Below, piece after piece: positions 22,101-33,389 of a stretch of 43,279 bases of DNA (position 1 is its first letter; every line of letters begins with the position of its first letter). Origin of the DNA: Priapulus caudatus. Lineage: Eukaryota; Priapulida; Priapulimorpha; Priapulimorphida; Priapulidae. The stretch covers positions 150,446 through 193,724 of the forward strand of contig NW_014577301.1 of assembly GCF_000485595.1 (NCBI RefSeq), read 5' to 3'. The notes beneath the pieces were generated by a model that saw only the letters and a program-made list of their open reading frames with translations, made no database searches and had not been told where the DNA came from. The position numbers and the translations under genes are program-made.

Positions 22101-25100
22101 CTGCTCGTGAATTTCGTGCTAGGATTGCACCATCGGAGAACAAGGCTGCAGTGGAGGAATTGAGAAAGACGCTGAACAAAGATTCCTTTGCCAACATGCA
22201 AATTATTGGCCAGGTGAGGATGAATGTAAATCGTGCATTGGTAATTTAACTGTGGACTGATGGGCACCATTTTGCTGTTAGAAATTATATAGGTAAGGAC
22301 AAATGACCGAAGTTTGGTCCGTGTTAGATGCTTTGGTAATAGCGTCATTGATCAATTCTGTTGAAATTATCAAATTTCTAATAATTTGTAATCACAGCTA
22401 ATTTTGCGCATGAATGTTGTTACGCAGCCTGTCATTTAATCGGTGTCTACGTGTGACATTGTATTTATCTAACATTCTACCATCTTGCAGTTCAACCTGG
22501 GCTTTGTAATTGCTAGCCTGGGAACAGAATTGTTTATCGTGGACCAGCACGCAACTGACGAGAAATACAACTTTGAACAGCTAAGCAAGCATACTATTAT
22601 ACGTAGTCAGAAGCTCATCAAGTAAGCTATATCCACATGGATTTGTCTAGTATACCTTCTTGTAGTACAGTAACACCCCACATTACATAAGTAATGCATA
22701 CCAGAAAAATGTTTTTGTAACGTGAAACACGTTTGCCTATTATTGACTTCCATTATATAATTGAAGATGCACATACATGTACAGAAAATTTTTTTTTGTT
22801 GAATCTGAAATATAATTATTAATTCAAGTAAAAATTTTTAAATGTGTGTATTGGTTATTTCTCTCTCTTATTCTAACTCAACTTTCTAGGCCCCAAGACC
22901 TCGAGCTTACAGTTGCAAGTGAATGCATTCTAGAAGAAAATTTGACTGTGTTCAACAAGAATGGCTTCGAGTTTGTAAAGGATGAGACAGCAGTGTCCGG
23001 TAGAGGATACAAATTGTCCGCAACACCAGTCAGTGGCTACTGGACTTTTGGCAAAGAAGGTATGCTGCATGTTGGAAATATCTAATAGTGTATGTTAGGC
23101 CATGTGTAACATAGCAAAACCAAAGTTCTATTGCGTAACATAGAGGTGTAGATTGCTAGAGAGTTAGGAGTGGCAACAAGGTAATAAACAAGGACATCAT
23201 GCGACTAATAACAACGTTGTGTCCATTAGGAGATGTATATAGTGAGGTAAGGTATACTCTTGAGCTTGGGAGGATGTACACATTGAAATACGTGCAACCC
23301 CAGTGAAACTATAGTCAGGGTCTCCAACCATTCCGCATTCTGCGGAATCATTACGATTTCTAGGCTTAATTTCCGCATTCCGCAGCGGTTATATTCCTCA
23401 TTTCAGTTGCACTGATTGTTCGCATTGTTCGCTTGGACACATTGTTTTTTTTTTAGCCGGTGCCTGGCACTGGCCACGCGCTGGTGCAGTAGAGTTTATT
23501 AATAGCCGTCACTGCGAGTCGGTTCTTGGAAATGCACGCTCTGCCATTACCTTAGTTTTGCACACACCCCCTACCATCGCTCAGTGTTATAATGTGTTTT
23601 TATGCATTTTGTATCTGGCATGTCTTCGGTAAATGGAACAGCCTAGTCAGACAGGCGCTGTCTGCAAGGTGTCGCGTAGTTTGTCTGCTAATCAGATTAA
23701 CATGGGGGGAGAATGGCGTCCAATTGCCATTGCCATCCAAAAAACCCGACTTTTACAGAAATTCAGGAAACGAATATACACAGATGTGGTCTGTACTTGT
23801 GAAGTCAAAACTCAGTGTTAATCATGGCTATTGCATGGTATGCAAGACAGACTTTCAAGTGGGGCACGGAGGAAGGAGTGACTGCCAGAGGCATATAGTC
23901 TCTCAACAGCATAAGTGCTATGCGGGTGCTGTGGAATCTACACCCAATATATCAAGCTTCTTTGCAGCAGATAGAGAATTGTCTGTCTTGACGCAGAAGT
24001 GAGATTTCTGGATTATTTAATTGAACACAATGTGTCTTTGAGGGCGGCAGACCATGCAAATGAACTCTTCAAGAAAATGTTTCCAGACTCACAAATAGCC
24101 AAAAAGTATGGTTGCAAACATACAAAAACACGTGAAATTGTGAGAAATTGCAATGGGGTTAGCCGCTAGGAACAGTTGCCGCTGGAGGGCAGCACATCTG
24201 CAGAGGTGAACATTATCCGCGTACCCATATGCACACTCGGGATAGAGTGGGGGAAGTGGGTGTTTATTCTTTTGTGTGTGCTGAGGAGTTATGTAATATG
24301 TTTATTGAGATTCACGGTGATATTAGTGGTGCATATGATGTGAAGTGGGTGTTTATTCTTTTGTGTGTGCTGAGGAGTTATGTAATATGTTTATTGAGAT
24401 TCACGGTGATATTAGTGGTGCATATGTGAAGTGGGTGTTTATTCTTTTGCGTGTGCTGAGGAGTTATGTAATATGTTTATTGAGATTCATGTATGTATGT
24501 AGGTACATGTATGACCTGCAGAAGAGCCCCTACTGTCGTACACCACCTATATTCGCGCTGACAATATATAACTATAGCCCGCGTACAGTTGCCGCAGGAC
24601 TGCACGCAGGCCTGCTGCAACTGCTAGTAGTAGTACTAGAGCTATAGTAGCTCCAAGAAACGGTATTGCTAGGGTTAGAATACCCTGGTGTATTGACGTT
24701 AGTCACACAGCCTGGTCGGGTTAAAGCTATAGTAGAGCTAGCTTTCGTAACGGTTCAAGGATAGAGAACATGGGTCCCAATAAAACCAATGTCATTTACA
24801 TCAATATAAATATAATATTATATCAATATAATAGGTTAGGGTTAGGGTTATGCCGTATGGTTAGGGTTAGGGTTAGGCACATTGGTTTTATTGGGACCCA
24901 TGTTCTCTATCCTTGGGGCCCCTGCGGCAACTGTACGCGGGCTATAGTAGAGCTAGGATGGGGACTAGCCCGACCAGGGTGTGCGACGGATTGTCTATAT
25001 ATATGGTCTATTCTAACCCTAGCAATACCGTTTCTTGGAGCTAGGATGGGGACGAACTACAACTAGTCTCGTAATCTCGCAATAATAACTTCACACACAC

Positions 25101-26263
25101 TCAGTTTAAGGTTCACGATAACGAAGACGTAGGGTGTATACGAATACTGGGGTCCTTTCTGCTGTTAGTAAAGTTAACGTATTACCGCGTCAAAATATGG
25201 AGCTAAATATTACACATACTATAAATATATATATAATCTCCACCGCAACCAAATTTACAAACTCATCTCCTCCCTTGGGTAAACAGGAAGTAGCTGGTGC
25301 CATCCAGCGGCAAAATTAGTAAGCAGAACATGTTGCATAAGACACGTGACCACCATTAAAGAGCTGCACCCGGCAGTTAGATGCGATATGATATGACTAC
25401 TAGGCACTCTAATTTAATTTTTTTTTTTTTTTTNNNNNNNNNNGGGGGCATGCCCCCACACTCCCCTACGCACTGGCATGCCTACGGCACGCGGGCCTGC
25501 CTGTGGCAGCCAAGGTTAATTTCGCCCCCCCCCCCTGTCTATCAATTTCATTCCGCATTTGGAGTTCACAGGGTTGGAGACCCTGTATAGTGAGTGAACC
25601 GAGTGTTATCATTTTCTAATTTTAGAGTGATACACAGCGCCATCTACAGGTCGAAATGCATAACAAGAATTTTGGCTAGTGAAGATTATCAAAATATAGG
25701 TTTTTCTCAGTTGTCTTTAAATTTAAATGTAAGCCAATGAATAACATTTTGTTTACAGACGTTGATGAATTAATCTTCATGTTAAGTGATGCACCTGGTG
25801 TGATGTGCAGACCTACGAGAGTTTCCCACATGTTCGCCTCTCGTGCGTGCAGAAAGTCGATCATGATTGGGACAGCACTGAGCCATTCTGAGATGAAAAA
25901 GGTACAATTGTGGCAACAAATCGAGTTAACAAAATACCAGCTCATAAACAGGTTATGAAAACGTGAATGCATTTTTATTTACTTATTATAGACAGTTGCC
26001 AACATATAAAATTGCTGTGGTTTGCTTATAGTAGCATAAACACAGTTAAAATTATCATGCTTAACTTGATCATATTATAAATAGTATATTCACAGATTGG
26101 TCGTGGTTGGTGCAATAAATGTTTATGCAATAATGGTAATGCAATAATGCGATTTAAAATCTAGTTGGTATCACACATGGGAGACATGAAACAGCCTTGG
26201 AATTGCCCTCACGGTCGTCCCACACTAAGACACCTGATCAGCCTTCACGCACTGCCTGACTAA
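19114..26263 (+). CDS. PMS2: PMS2 mismatch-repair endonuclease, 3' nine exons (5' part missing)
   Basis: Exons with consistent phases: 19114-19290, 19542-19641, 19929-20013, 20328-21651, 22012-22213, 22491-22621, 22890-23059, 25759-25901 and 26165-26263 (TAA). Together they encode about 809 residues. PMS2 pairs with MLH1 as MutLalpha, which nicks the daughter strand in mismatch repair. Visible parts: transducer domain ([33 protein letters not shown]), a long variable linker in the 1,324-nt exon, then the C-terminal domain with metal-site motif [12 protein letters not shown], clamp-binding-like QKLIKP, and zinc/metal motifs ACRKS and CPHGRPT. The endonuclease site therefore looks intact. The GHKL ATPase (roughly the first 200 residues) was not found in the 19 kb upstream. 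Intron 3 is GC-AG. The 2.7-kb penultimate intron holds a transposon and a 10-N gap. Confidence 0.95.
20014..20327 (+). other. GC-AG intron in PMS2
   Basis: The donor reads AAAG|GCAAGT instead of GT, and the acceptor is CCTTTAG|AA. Joining gives [15 protein letters not shown] in frame. AG|GCAAGT is the usual context of GC-AG introns handled by the major spliceosome. Confidence 0.8.
20780..20970 (+). repeat. 120-bp coding duplication in the PMS2 linker
   Basis: Two copies of a 40-residue unit: one with [16 protein letters not shown] and one with [16 protein letters not shown], 120 bp apart (starting about 20780 and 20900). The duplication keeps frame and lengthens the disordered linker. Confidence 0.75.
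23636..24170 (+). pseudogene. decayed zinc-finger hAT-type transposase N-terminus
   Basis: The frame reads [27 protein letters not shown] then [13 protein letters not shown] (a CxxC-x-H-x-H zinc finger) and [12 protein letters not shown]. After a frameshift near 24000 it continues as [20 protein letters not shown] then [18 protein letters not shown] before stopping. This arrangement is typical of a hAT-related protein family abundant in invertebrate genomes. The catalytic core and dimerisation region are absent. A frameshift and stop make it inactive. Confidence 0.7.
24253..24491 (+). repeat. 86-89-bp tandem repeat, 2.7 copies
   Basis: Units begin GAAGTGGGTGTTTATTC at 24253, 24342 and 24428. 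They lie inside the hAT-like element and produce repetitive chance frames. Confidence 0.9.
24571..25400 (+). repeat. second copy of the 14.5-15.5 kb repeat block (J2)
   Basis: Matches 14528-15480 in the same orientation: the fold-back half with TATAGCCCGCGTACAG, the nested CAAGGATAG MITE (24756-24915), the GGATGGGGA at 24956-24964, and the downstream segment. The left tip and left target duplication are missing. It is nested in the hAT-like element. Confidence 0.85.
25434..25443. other. assembly gap (10 N)
   Basis: Ten N between a T homopolymer and a G run, inside the PMS2 intron element. The true length is unknown. Confidence 1.
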
Positions 26264-27323
26264 AGATCAACATAAAGATCAGTCAAAAAGTCAATAACAG
26301 CAAGTGTCATCTGCAATGAGAGCAGTCAAGTTCCCTGGTAGGGCTACTATAGGTTATGTGCATGCTAGTTTTAAACAGCATCACTATATATTAGTTAGCT
26401 TTGTATAAATATGTTATGATATTTATATGTATATATATATATATAGTAGTAGTATCCTAGTTTGGAGTGAAGTCAGTATCACAGTCAATAGAATTTAGGA
26501 CTACAATGGACTATTCCTTTTCAGTTTGAAACAGATGCACAAACTGCTTTCGTACACAGAAAAAGCAATTGGGTTTAGTGAGGGGTTTTCCATTAAATAA
26601 TATTGGTCACAGTCCGTACACAAACCAGAAATGTAAGCAATTGTCTCTCTCCTTAGTTTACATTACAGAACTTTTCAATTAAAGCTTGGTTTCTACATTA
26701 TAGATTGCTCTCCTGTTTTATAACTTCATTATATCTCTTTCCACTGACTCTAGGGAAAGGCCTTGATATTCCTTTTGTGTCTGAAAACCAAGAGGTAAAG
26801 CTATTGTGTTATATATATATATGTATATATACATATTATATATATATATGTATATATACATATTATATATATATATGTATATATACATAGCCTTGATCCA
26901 GCATTTATACTTATGCCTACATTACATGCACAAACAACAAAACTATAGGGTTCATTTTATAAGCTCCATCAGAATACTCTAAACAAGCTAAACACAAATG
27001 AAGACTATACAGTGTACATGCAGTCACTTACTTTTAAGTTCATTATGATCTGGTCACTCATTTTCTTAACACATCTTGGATTGGCTAGCAGCTGCTTGTG
27101 TAGGCTAAATGTAAAGGAGTAGAACTATTTTTGTTGACGATTTTCAGTACGTATAATTGTATTTGAATTGCATGCAATAAAGATTTAATAAACATAATAA
27201 TTTACATTCTTCAAAGTGTACTTTTTACTCCTGTTGTCACGATCTGATTTTCATTATTGGTCAGTAACTTGCGTTACTCAGGACGATGAGTCCGAGCACT
27301 TCTAGCTATTCAATACCATAATA
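26264..27323 (+). other. region between the convergent PMS2 and FAM227 3' ends
   Basis: Contains the PMS2 3' UTR. A canonical AATAAA occurs at 27176-27181; earlier variant hexamers (TATAAA near 26404) are possible. At 26812-26889, three copies of a ~33-bp palindromic TA unit (TATATATGTATATATACATA). A splice-like segment at 26756-26803 is noted under rejected items. Confidence 0.5.
26812..26889. repeat. TA-rich tandem repeat, ~33-bp period
   Basis: Three copies of TATATATATATATGTATATATACATAT-type sequence, each a near-perfect palindrome. Confidence 0.9.
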
Positions 27324-27328
27324 TTTAC

Positions 27329-30300
27329 CTGAGTAGACTCTTCATCTCTTCCTGATAATGCTGCTCTATGTGCAACTTGCTCTGCATGCCACCCTCCAGG
27401 GCCCTTTTGTGGCCAATTGTCACATCCTTACTCAACTGTAGGCTTTCTTTAATAATATCTCTATATGTCTTGCAGTCTAGGGTTTAAAAATAAACATCTC
27501 ATGGTTTTTATTAAATGAGGATTTTTGGTAAATTTATTCCAAGCTTTTCTCACCCATGTAAATGGCACCTTTGGTTGATTAATTGCAGATATATATTAAT
27601 ATTATTATTAATATATAGGCACCACAATATCCATAATCCTGTATGTTGTAATTAACAATGTAGACTACAATCTGCATTCTCACCCGGTGGAGGTGGTTTT
27701 TCAATTTCTGTCCGCCGTACTAGAACAGAGATGGAACCACTATTGTCAAGATTCCTGGTAGACAAATAATGCCTCACCAGAGGGCTCTGACCATGAATGT
27801 TAAACACTGATCTTGAAAATTCCTCACTTCTTCCAGCTGGCTGAGACTACAAAATTGTTTAAACAAAACTTACTCAATGAAAAAAAACCATACTAAAAAC
27901 ACATTTTACAACAAACCAAACCAATAATATTAGAAGATTCAATTATAGGAAAGCCAAGACACTAAATACATAATTATTTGCCCACATTTTTGACATAAAG
28001 CTAATTAGTGTTTTTTATTTACAAATGATCGTTACCTCCCGAACAAGTCTCTTCGCATTGAAGTCGATGATGGGCAGGCTAGAGGACTTGTGATCACCAG
28101 CTGTTGTGGCTGCTGATCTTATCTTGCCCTCACTCTCACTTTTGTCACTGGTCAAGAAACATAACAATGCTCACTGTAGCTGGGAAGTGGTGTTTGAACA
28201 TAGATTACAGGTGAGCAGATGAACTGTACATGTCAGACACAGTCACAATGGGGCTTATGAAATATACACACCCATTTCAACAATTGCACGGACCACAAAA
28301 AAGGCATCTTTGCTCATATATAGTCTGCACAGATAGCAGTCTGGACAAGTAGTGATATGTTATGGGTAAATGTACTAGCATGAAATAGGTATGTCTAAAT
28401 AATATAATTTGATAATTTCCGTTCTCACTTTACAGAGCCTACAATGCATTTCGCAGTGTTGCAAAGTAATTATTTGCTTGTGTCAGCTAACGAATGATGA
28501 AAAGTACTACAAAGTTTTCTGTGAGCAGCTGGAGAAAGATGGTGATCTGGTTTTCTTAGGATCTGTAGTCTTATTGTGTTTTCCTTCCTCAGTCCCACGA
28601 GCGGCATCATCCTGACACTTTTCCAGCACGCTGATCACTGGATTGCTTGGGGTCAGGCTCTGTCGCCTGGCAACCGCCTTTGTCTCCTTGACAACTGTTT
28701 CCACTGCAGCAACACTAGGGCTAGGAAAGCTGACAGCTGATACTCTTTTACTGTTTCCTGAAAATATATATTTATTATATCAGGAGTTAATAATGACAAA
28801 GGAGTTTGACTCGTATTTGGTACCGATTTCACTACATTTTTGTTGTACGAGTTCGATGTGAATAAAAATAAAAAGGTATACAAACATGAGCTTCTTTTGT
28901 TCACTGGTCCTTATTCTATCTTCCGGTAGTATTACAAACAGCGTAGCTTCTTTCGTTTTGACATAAATCATACTTTTGCACTTGGTTTTCACGTTATTTA
29001 CCGTCGTGTGGCGTTGCCAAGCTGCAAATTCTCATGCACCGCAACTCGAAGGAGGCGCATATGTGAAACCATGCTGCAGTATTGGTCGAATTAATAAGCT
29101 TTGCCCGTTTTATTCTGACGATTCTTTGTGGTATTATTGATCAGCTGTCCTACCTTGCTAATATAAAACAAACCGCTTGTCCCTACGATGCCTACGATAC
29201 AAAATCTGGTATTTTCATCGAAAACCGACTCGAGATCAGTGTTTACTGCAACTGTCTCTCGTTCTGGCAATAGCTTCGGGAAACCTCGCGTGTTTCCGTC
29301 ATTCATTGACAATGAAATTTCTTTTCTTTCCACTATCTTTTCTCGCATTTTCAGTCATTGACGCAGCCATTACTCCACAAAAACTTCTTGTTATTTATCG
29401 CCATGGTGATGACCCGCCCCTTACGCTGGATGTAGTAACGCTGTAGTGTATCGAGTCGGCGCTACACAGCGGCGACCGGAAGCAACATACAGTCCACAAA
29501 ACGAGAGACAGTTGCAGTAAACACTGATCTCGAGTCGGTTTTCGGCGAAAATACCAGATTTTCACCGATCATTATCTAAGCGTAGAGGCATCGTATAGGG
29601 ACAAGCGGTTTGTTTTCTACACTTTCGGTAGCATGCTACATTCTCGGCACTGTGACACACTGCACGCTTTATTCATTGTTACACTTACGTCTACTCCCTG
29701 TATTACATTCTGTTTCTAATTGCCGACAAGGCTGCAGGACTGCTGTGTTCCACTTTTGGTAGTGCTGTGGTGCAGGTTTCGTCCCTGACATGACAGACAA
29801 TAATAGGGACATCAGAAACCAGAGCCTCACACTATCACACATAGAATTGCCTTAATTTGTGGCATTCGATAAAGAGTGACCTTAGTAAATGAGAACGCAA
29901 TGCCTCATATATTATTTATTAGCTCATCTGACGTATTCAGATGCAGCTTGTAGAATCACATGATTGTCCGTGCGTGCGTGCGTGCGTCCGTCAACAGTTG
30001 GGCACAAATCTTAACCGCTCGACGTACGGTCACGATATTCGGGAATTGGGGGGGGGGTAATCCGACAAACGAAAGTTTGGGATGTCGAAACTGGGGGGTC
30101 AAAGGTCAAAGGTCAAGAGGCGTAAAAGAAGGGGGAACATTCCTCCTTAACTTAAGGTATAGGAGGAAATGCCAGGATTGCGGGCCACCAAATCTAAAAC
30201 GACACCGTGCGAAATCTAAAACATTCTAGACATCACTTGTGCCGAATTGGAGGTCACAGGTCAAAGGTCAATGGGGCAGAGGGCAGATTTTAGAACATTT

Positions 30301-32513
30301 TCTGAGGACATGGTCTGACGGAGCCGATTTGAAAAACTTTTTTGTTTCAGCGGTGACCTACCCATTCTTTTATGGCTTTTATTTGAAAGGGGGGCGTGAA
30401 ATGTTACTTTTCGGCGGCTGACATCGCGAAAGGTAGGTGTTGGATAACCTTTTGACCCCTCAAGAGGAGGGGTTAAACATTGATTTGTTGACTGTTAAGT
30501 TAACAAAGGACTGAACTGCTTTTGCTATTATTAGAGCCCATACCTGTGTGAATGTGAGGCTACAGTTGCACAGTTTAATTGCAAAGGCAAATGTTTGTTG
30601 AACAAGGTTTACGCTCCTTAAATCATATTATTTTCTAAAGCAGTCTGTCTATAGCACCCTGAAGGCTGAATCAGTGAATGCTCGTGTGTGTAGGCAAAAA
30701 CACGGGGCAGCCCATGGCTGGCACGCTTCTAATCATAATTGTTGCCTGCCAACCTGCAATGCACATGTGTCTGCAATGCATAGAGATTAGGTGGGTGCGA
30801 AAGTGTAGCTGATATATTTGTTCCAATTGGCTATGAAAGTCAAACAAGAACAAAGAAGACTTATGTATAAGACGTCTACTATGCACAAATGAATTTATCA
30901 GCAGAACACACCAGACACCAGATGAGCCCTGTCGCACTGCGGCACTTGTTACTGGTAATCGCTTGGTGTTCATACCAGTGATAATTATCAACACTGATTT
31001 CGAAAACCATCACATTACAAACGTCCGCCCACAGGATAAAATAACTTTCATGAACTACATGTGCACTCATATATATGCAAGATAAATGTCTAGAATGGGA
31101 GTGTAATGCCCATCTCACCTGTCATCCATAGCATGGTTAGGTTGAGAAGGTTTGCCATGAGTTCCTCTCCAAACTGAGACAGAGAATGGGGAAAGGACTC
31201 GCACAATGCAGCAAAGACAAGTTGGGCGAGAATGTCAGGATATTCCTAACAAAACAACCAACCCAAAACAATCAGATTCACACCTACGGGATGTCACATA
31301 TACCACAAGCTTATAGCAACATATACTGACAGCAGGAGCAACTGAAGCCTAATATAACTACTGATCGACATTGCTTATGTATTACTCACAAATAAATTAC
31401 TAGTAAAAAACTGAGATGATAGAACTCCATGAGTGTTTACCAGCGGGTTGTCCGCCAATATATTGAAAACCATAAAGCGAGCACGCGATAAAATTAATAT
31501 ACTCTTGGAGAGGGTTACAATTAAAGCTTCACGCTCAACTTCTCACCTTCATAAAAAAATCTCTGTATTTGAACCTATCTTCTAGAATCAGCCTCACGTA
31601 GTTTTTGGATATTCGATCAAACAATTTCTGCTGGGTTGATTTGTGTGGCTGGAACTTGTCTAGATATGCCCACCAAAATGTGTCCTGCAAATATTTATTG
31701 TGCAAAAACTTTAAAACACGTGCAGTAAATAAGGTGCAGACTAGGTAAGAGTAAGATGCAGTAACAGACAATTAGGTACGTCATATCCTGATTATGCAGG
31801 ATGGTCATCGATTTTCTCACATTTATTTCAATTTCAGATATGGTTCTTACCAGCAGGAGTGCTTTTGACACATTTCTCGAAATAATCTTGAAAAATTCAG
31901 CCCTTAATGCTGCCTGAAAACATTAAGTTAACGAGTTAAAAAGGCATCCATATCAGGCTTTGCATGAAACAAATTGTAGTCCACACACTATCTCGTGAAA
32001 CTAAATACTTTCCCGTGACTGACACCAGTAGTACACAGGTAATTTAATGTATAAACGTGTGAATGACATTGCCAGTTTATCACTCTAATGAAGACATTTC
32101 AAGTTTGTACTTCGGTTCTTTTCAAAAGAATTTTCTTAATAACAATTTTGTCTAGCCATATATGAAGAACATAAACCCTGTCCTTCCTTAAATATCACAG
32201 ACAGCATGCGATGTAAATACCAACGACATTATTATAGCATGGTTCTACACTTCATGGAATGAACACAAAGCCTAATAACTTATGTATAACTGTATGTTTT
32301 TATAGCAAGTACATTTTGTGTGATGTACACAATTTAGTTGGTGACTGTAAAAATCTCTTCTTTGAACGCAATAGGAAGATAAAAACGGTCATTTCTTACC
32401 TTCCAGTGTAATCGTGATTGGGCATTGACTACACGCAAAATGACCACATCGATGTTAGCACCCTCTGGCAGAGGTGTTATTTCGACCGCCTTAAAACCTG
32501 GGTATTGGTACAG
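27329..32513 (-). CDS. FAM227-family protein (FWWh domain), 5' end missing
   Basis: Exons on the minus strand, in order: 32400-32513, 31851-31913, 31547-31684, 31119-31245, 28511-28757, 28036-28147, 27684-27846 and 27329-27476. All phases agree. Recognisable pieces are PGFKAVEITPLPEG, ALRAEFFKIIS, the signature DTFWWAYLDKFQP with DRISKNYVRLI, YPDILAQLVFAALCESFP, LPIIDFNAKRLVRE and NIHGQSPLVRHYLST. These match the FAM227A/B family, of unknown biochemical role and linked by expression to cilia and sperm flagella. About 310 residues are covered. The start exon (before LYQYPGFK) was not found. After 27329 a strong donor AG|GTAA coincides with an in-frame TAA, so the C-terminus may end at once or continue in an unrecognised exon. 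It is convergent with PMS2. Confidence 0.85.
28781..29060 (+). mobile_element. left arm of a CAGGGGTTAAT-type element in a FAM227 intron
   Basis: Starts CAGGAGTTAATAATGACAAA and matches the left arm of the complete element at 35115-35400. No right end was recognised, so it is truncated or rearranged. It lies in the FAM227 intron between 28757 and 31119. Confidence 0.65.
29166..29616. mobile_element. fold-back with ~100-bp arms enclosing a gene fragment
   Basis: The left arm 29166-29263 (AACAAACCGCTTGTCCCTAC to TGTCTCTCGTT) is the inverse of 29500-29616, with a few small indels. The 236-bp spacer holds a signal-peptide/RHG open frame (29312-29446). It sits within the FAM227 intron. Confidence 0.75.
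29312..29446 (+). pseudogene. histidine acid phosphatase-like fragment: signal peptide plus RHG motif
   Basis: A 44-residue frame begins MKFLFFPLSFLAFSVIDA, a good secretory signal peptide, and continues KLLVIYRHGDDPPLTLDV before a stop. Histidine phosphatases of the acid-phosphatase/phytase branch start after their signal peptide with a strand and RHGxRxP. Here the RHG is present, but the Arg two residues further is Asp. No further exons of this family are nearby. It is best read as a captured or decayed first exon inside a fold-back element. Alternatively it is an unrelated secreted micro-ORF. Confidence 0.45.
29921..30952 (+). mobile_element. AGGTCA-bearing dispersed repeat, copy 2
   Basis: Begins TAGCTCATCTGACGTATTCAGATGC (hairpin) and follows copy 1 through AACAGTTGGGCACAAATC, both AGGTCA clusters (30096-30115, 30251-30270) and CTCAAGAGGAGGGGTTAAACAT. 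It ends GATGAGCCCTGTCGC then CTGCGGCACTTG. The middle (about 30640-30910) is diverged. It lies inside a FAM227 intron. Confidence 0.75.
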
Positions 32514-32597
32514 CTGAAAAAAATCACCACCACACACAGCTCACAAACCTGATCCACCACGTGGCACTGCAAGCTAATGTTAATTCATTTAAATGGC

Positions 32598-32720
32598 ATG
32601 TTCTCGCAGCAAAATGCATAGATATACCTACTGTGAGCTCGTCTATGTTGCAAAAATTTACTACAAGTATGCTCACAGTAGGTGTATGTAGGCTTTTTGT
32701 AGAGGTTTATCCATTTTAAG
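32598..32720 (-). repeat. dispersed repeat, contiguous copy
   Basis: Inverted match to 6453-6514 plus 6929-7012 without the intervening 420 bp. Contains inverted CTACTGTGAGC motifs (32629-32640 and 32670-32682) forming a small stem. Confidence 0.65.
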
Positions 32721-33389
32721 GATACAGTCAGGGTTACGGACAGTATCTCTGTAAAGGGAATTGCAACATAACTGCTCATCAAATTCATATCTATTTCGTA
32801 AAAGAGATGCCTCTCTACGCTCTCAATGAAAATCATCAAAAAAACTTCATCACTAATTACGCAACGACAAAATTGTGAATTTATATAAAAATGTTTTTTT
32901 CTTATTTCTCAGAAACAGCAACGAGTTGGGACCTAAACTTTTAGCCATAAGCTGTTCATAGTATGAACTAAATGGTAAATGGAATTGTTTTAAATGCCTT
33001 AATTAAGGAAATTAGTTTGAAAAGATGCACAAAAATTTGTAATGATTTTTAAAAGATGACAATTTCGTAAACAAAGAGCCATAACTTCTAAAATCAAATA
33101 TTTCATAAAAATTCCAGGGAGTTTTTTTCCTTTAATATGGTAGCATTAAAACGCAACAAACATTGTTGGAATTGGAGTTGTGAGCTTCGAGAAATAGCTT
33201 TTGAAGAATCAGCAACTTCAGCATTTCTAACAATGGAGATATTAGCACTAGTCTAAACTTCGCAATGATTGAACGGCTGTGTTTAGGATTGCCCAAGGTA
33301 AGTGGAATATATTGCTATACTGTTAGTACTTACTGCGACTTATCTATAACATCAACGAACTTAACAAAAAGTCCTACTGTTATAAACAA
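32721..33389. other. probable 5' region of the FAM227 gene, no exon identified
   Basis: Missing upstream FAM227 exons could lie here on the minus strand, but no segment in the required phase was convincing. AT-rich. Confidence 0.3.

Larger units (their letters stand above)
23316..25585. mobile_element. 2,270-bp hAT-like DNA transposon in a PMS2 intron
   Basis: Perfect 14-bp terminal inverted repeats CAGGGTCTCCAACC / GGTTGGAGACCCTG, with TATAGT on both flanks (23310-23315 and 25586-25591). CAGGG ends and the encoded zinc-finger frame suggest a hAT-type element. The 6-bp rather than 8-bp duplication leaves the class open. It contains a decayed transposase frame, a tandem repeat, a copy of the 14.5-kb repeat block and an N gap. 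Confidence 0.85.

Noticed and set aside
25381-25590. Open frame spanning the N gap
   Set aside because: It reads through ten undetermined bases and transposon end sequence.
26756-26803. Exon-like segment on the plus strand with acceptor CTCTAG and donor GAG|GTAAAG, reading GLDIPFVSENQE
   Set aside because: No partner exons or recognisable family; it lies in the presumed PMS2 3' UTR/intergenic interval.
27260-27301. Two adjacent hairpins (GTAAC-TTGC-GTTAC and GGACGATGAGTCC) resembling a hammerhead ribozyme or small RNA
   Set aside because: The CTGATGA and GAAA core elements are not in the required order, and no further structural RNA signature was found.
27274-27301. Possible 28-nt terminal exon of FAM227 ending THRPE-stop
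   Set aside because: It would require an intron of only 27 nt, which is too short for animal splicing.
33261-33299. Plus-strand ATG frame MIERLCLGLPK ending at GTAAGT
   Set aside because: Too short, no downstream exon recognised before the repeat at 33390.
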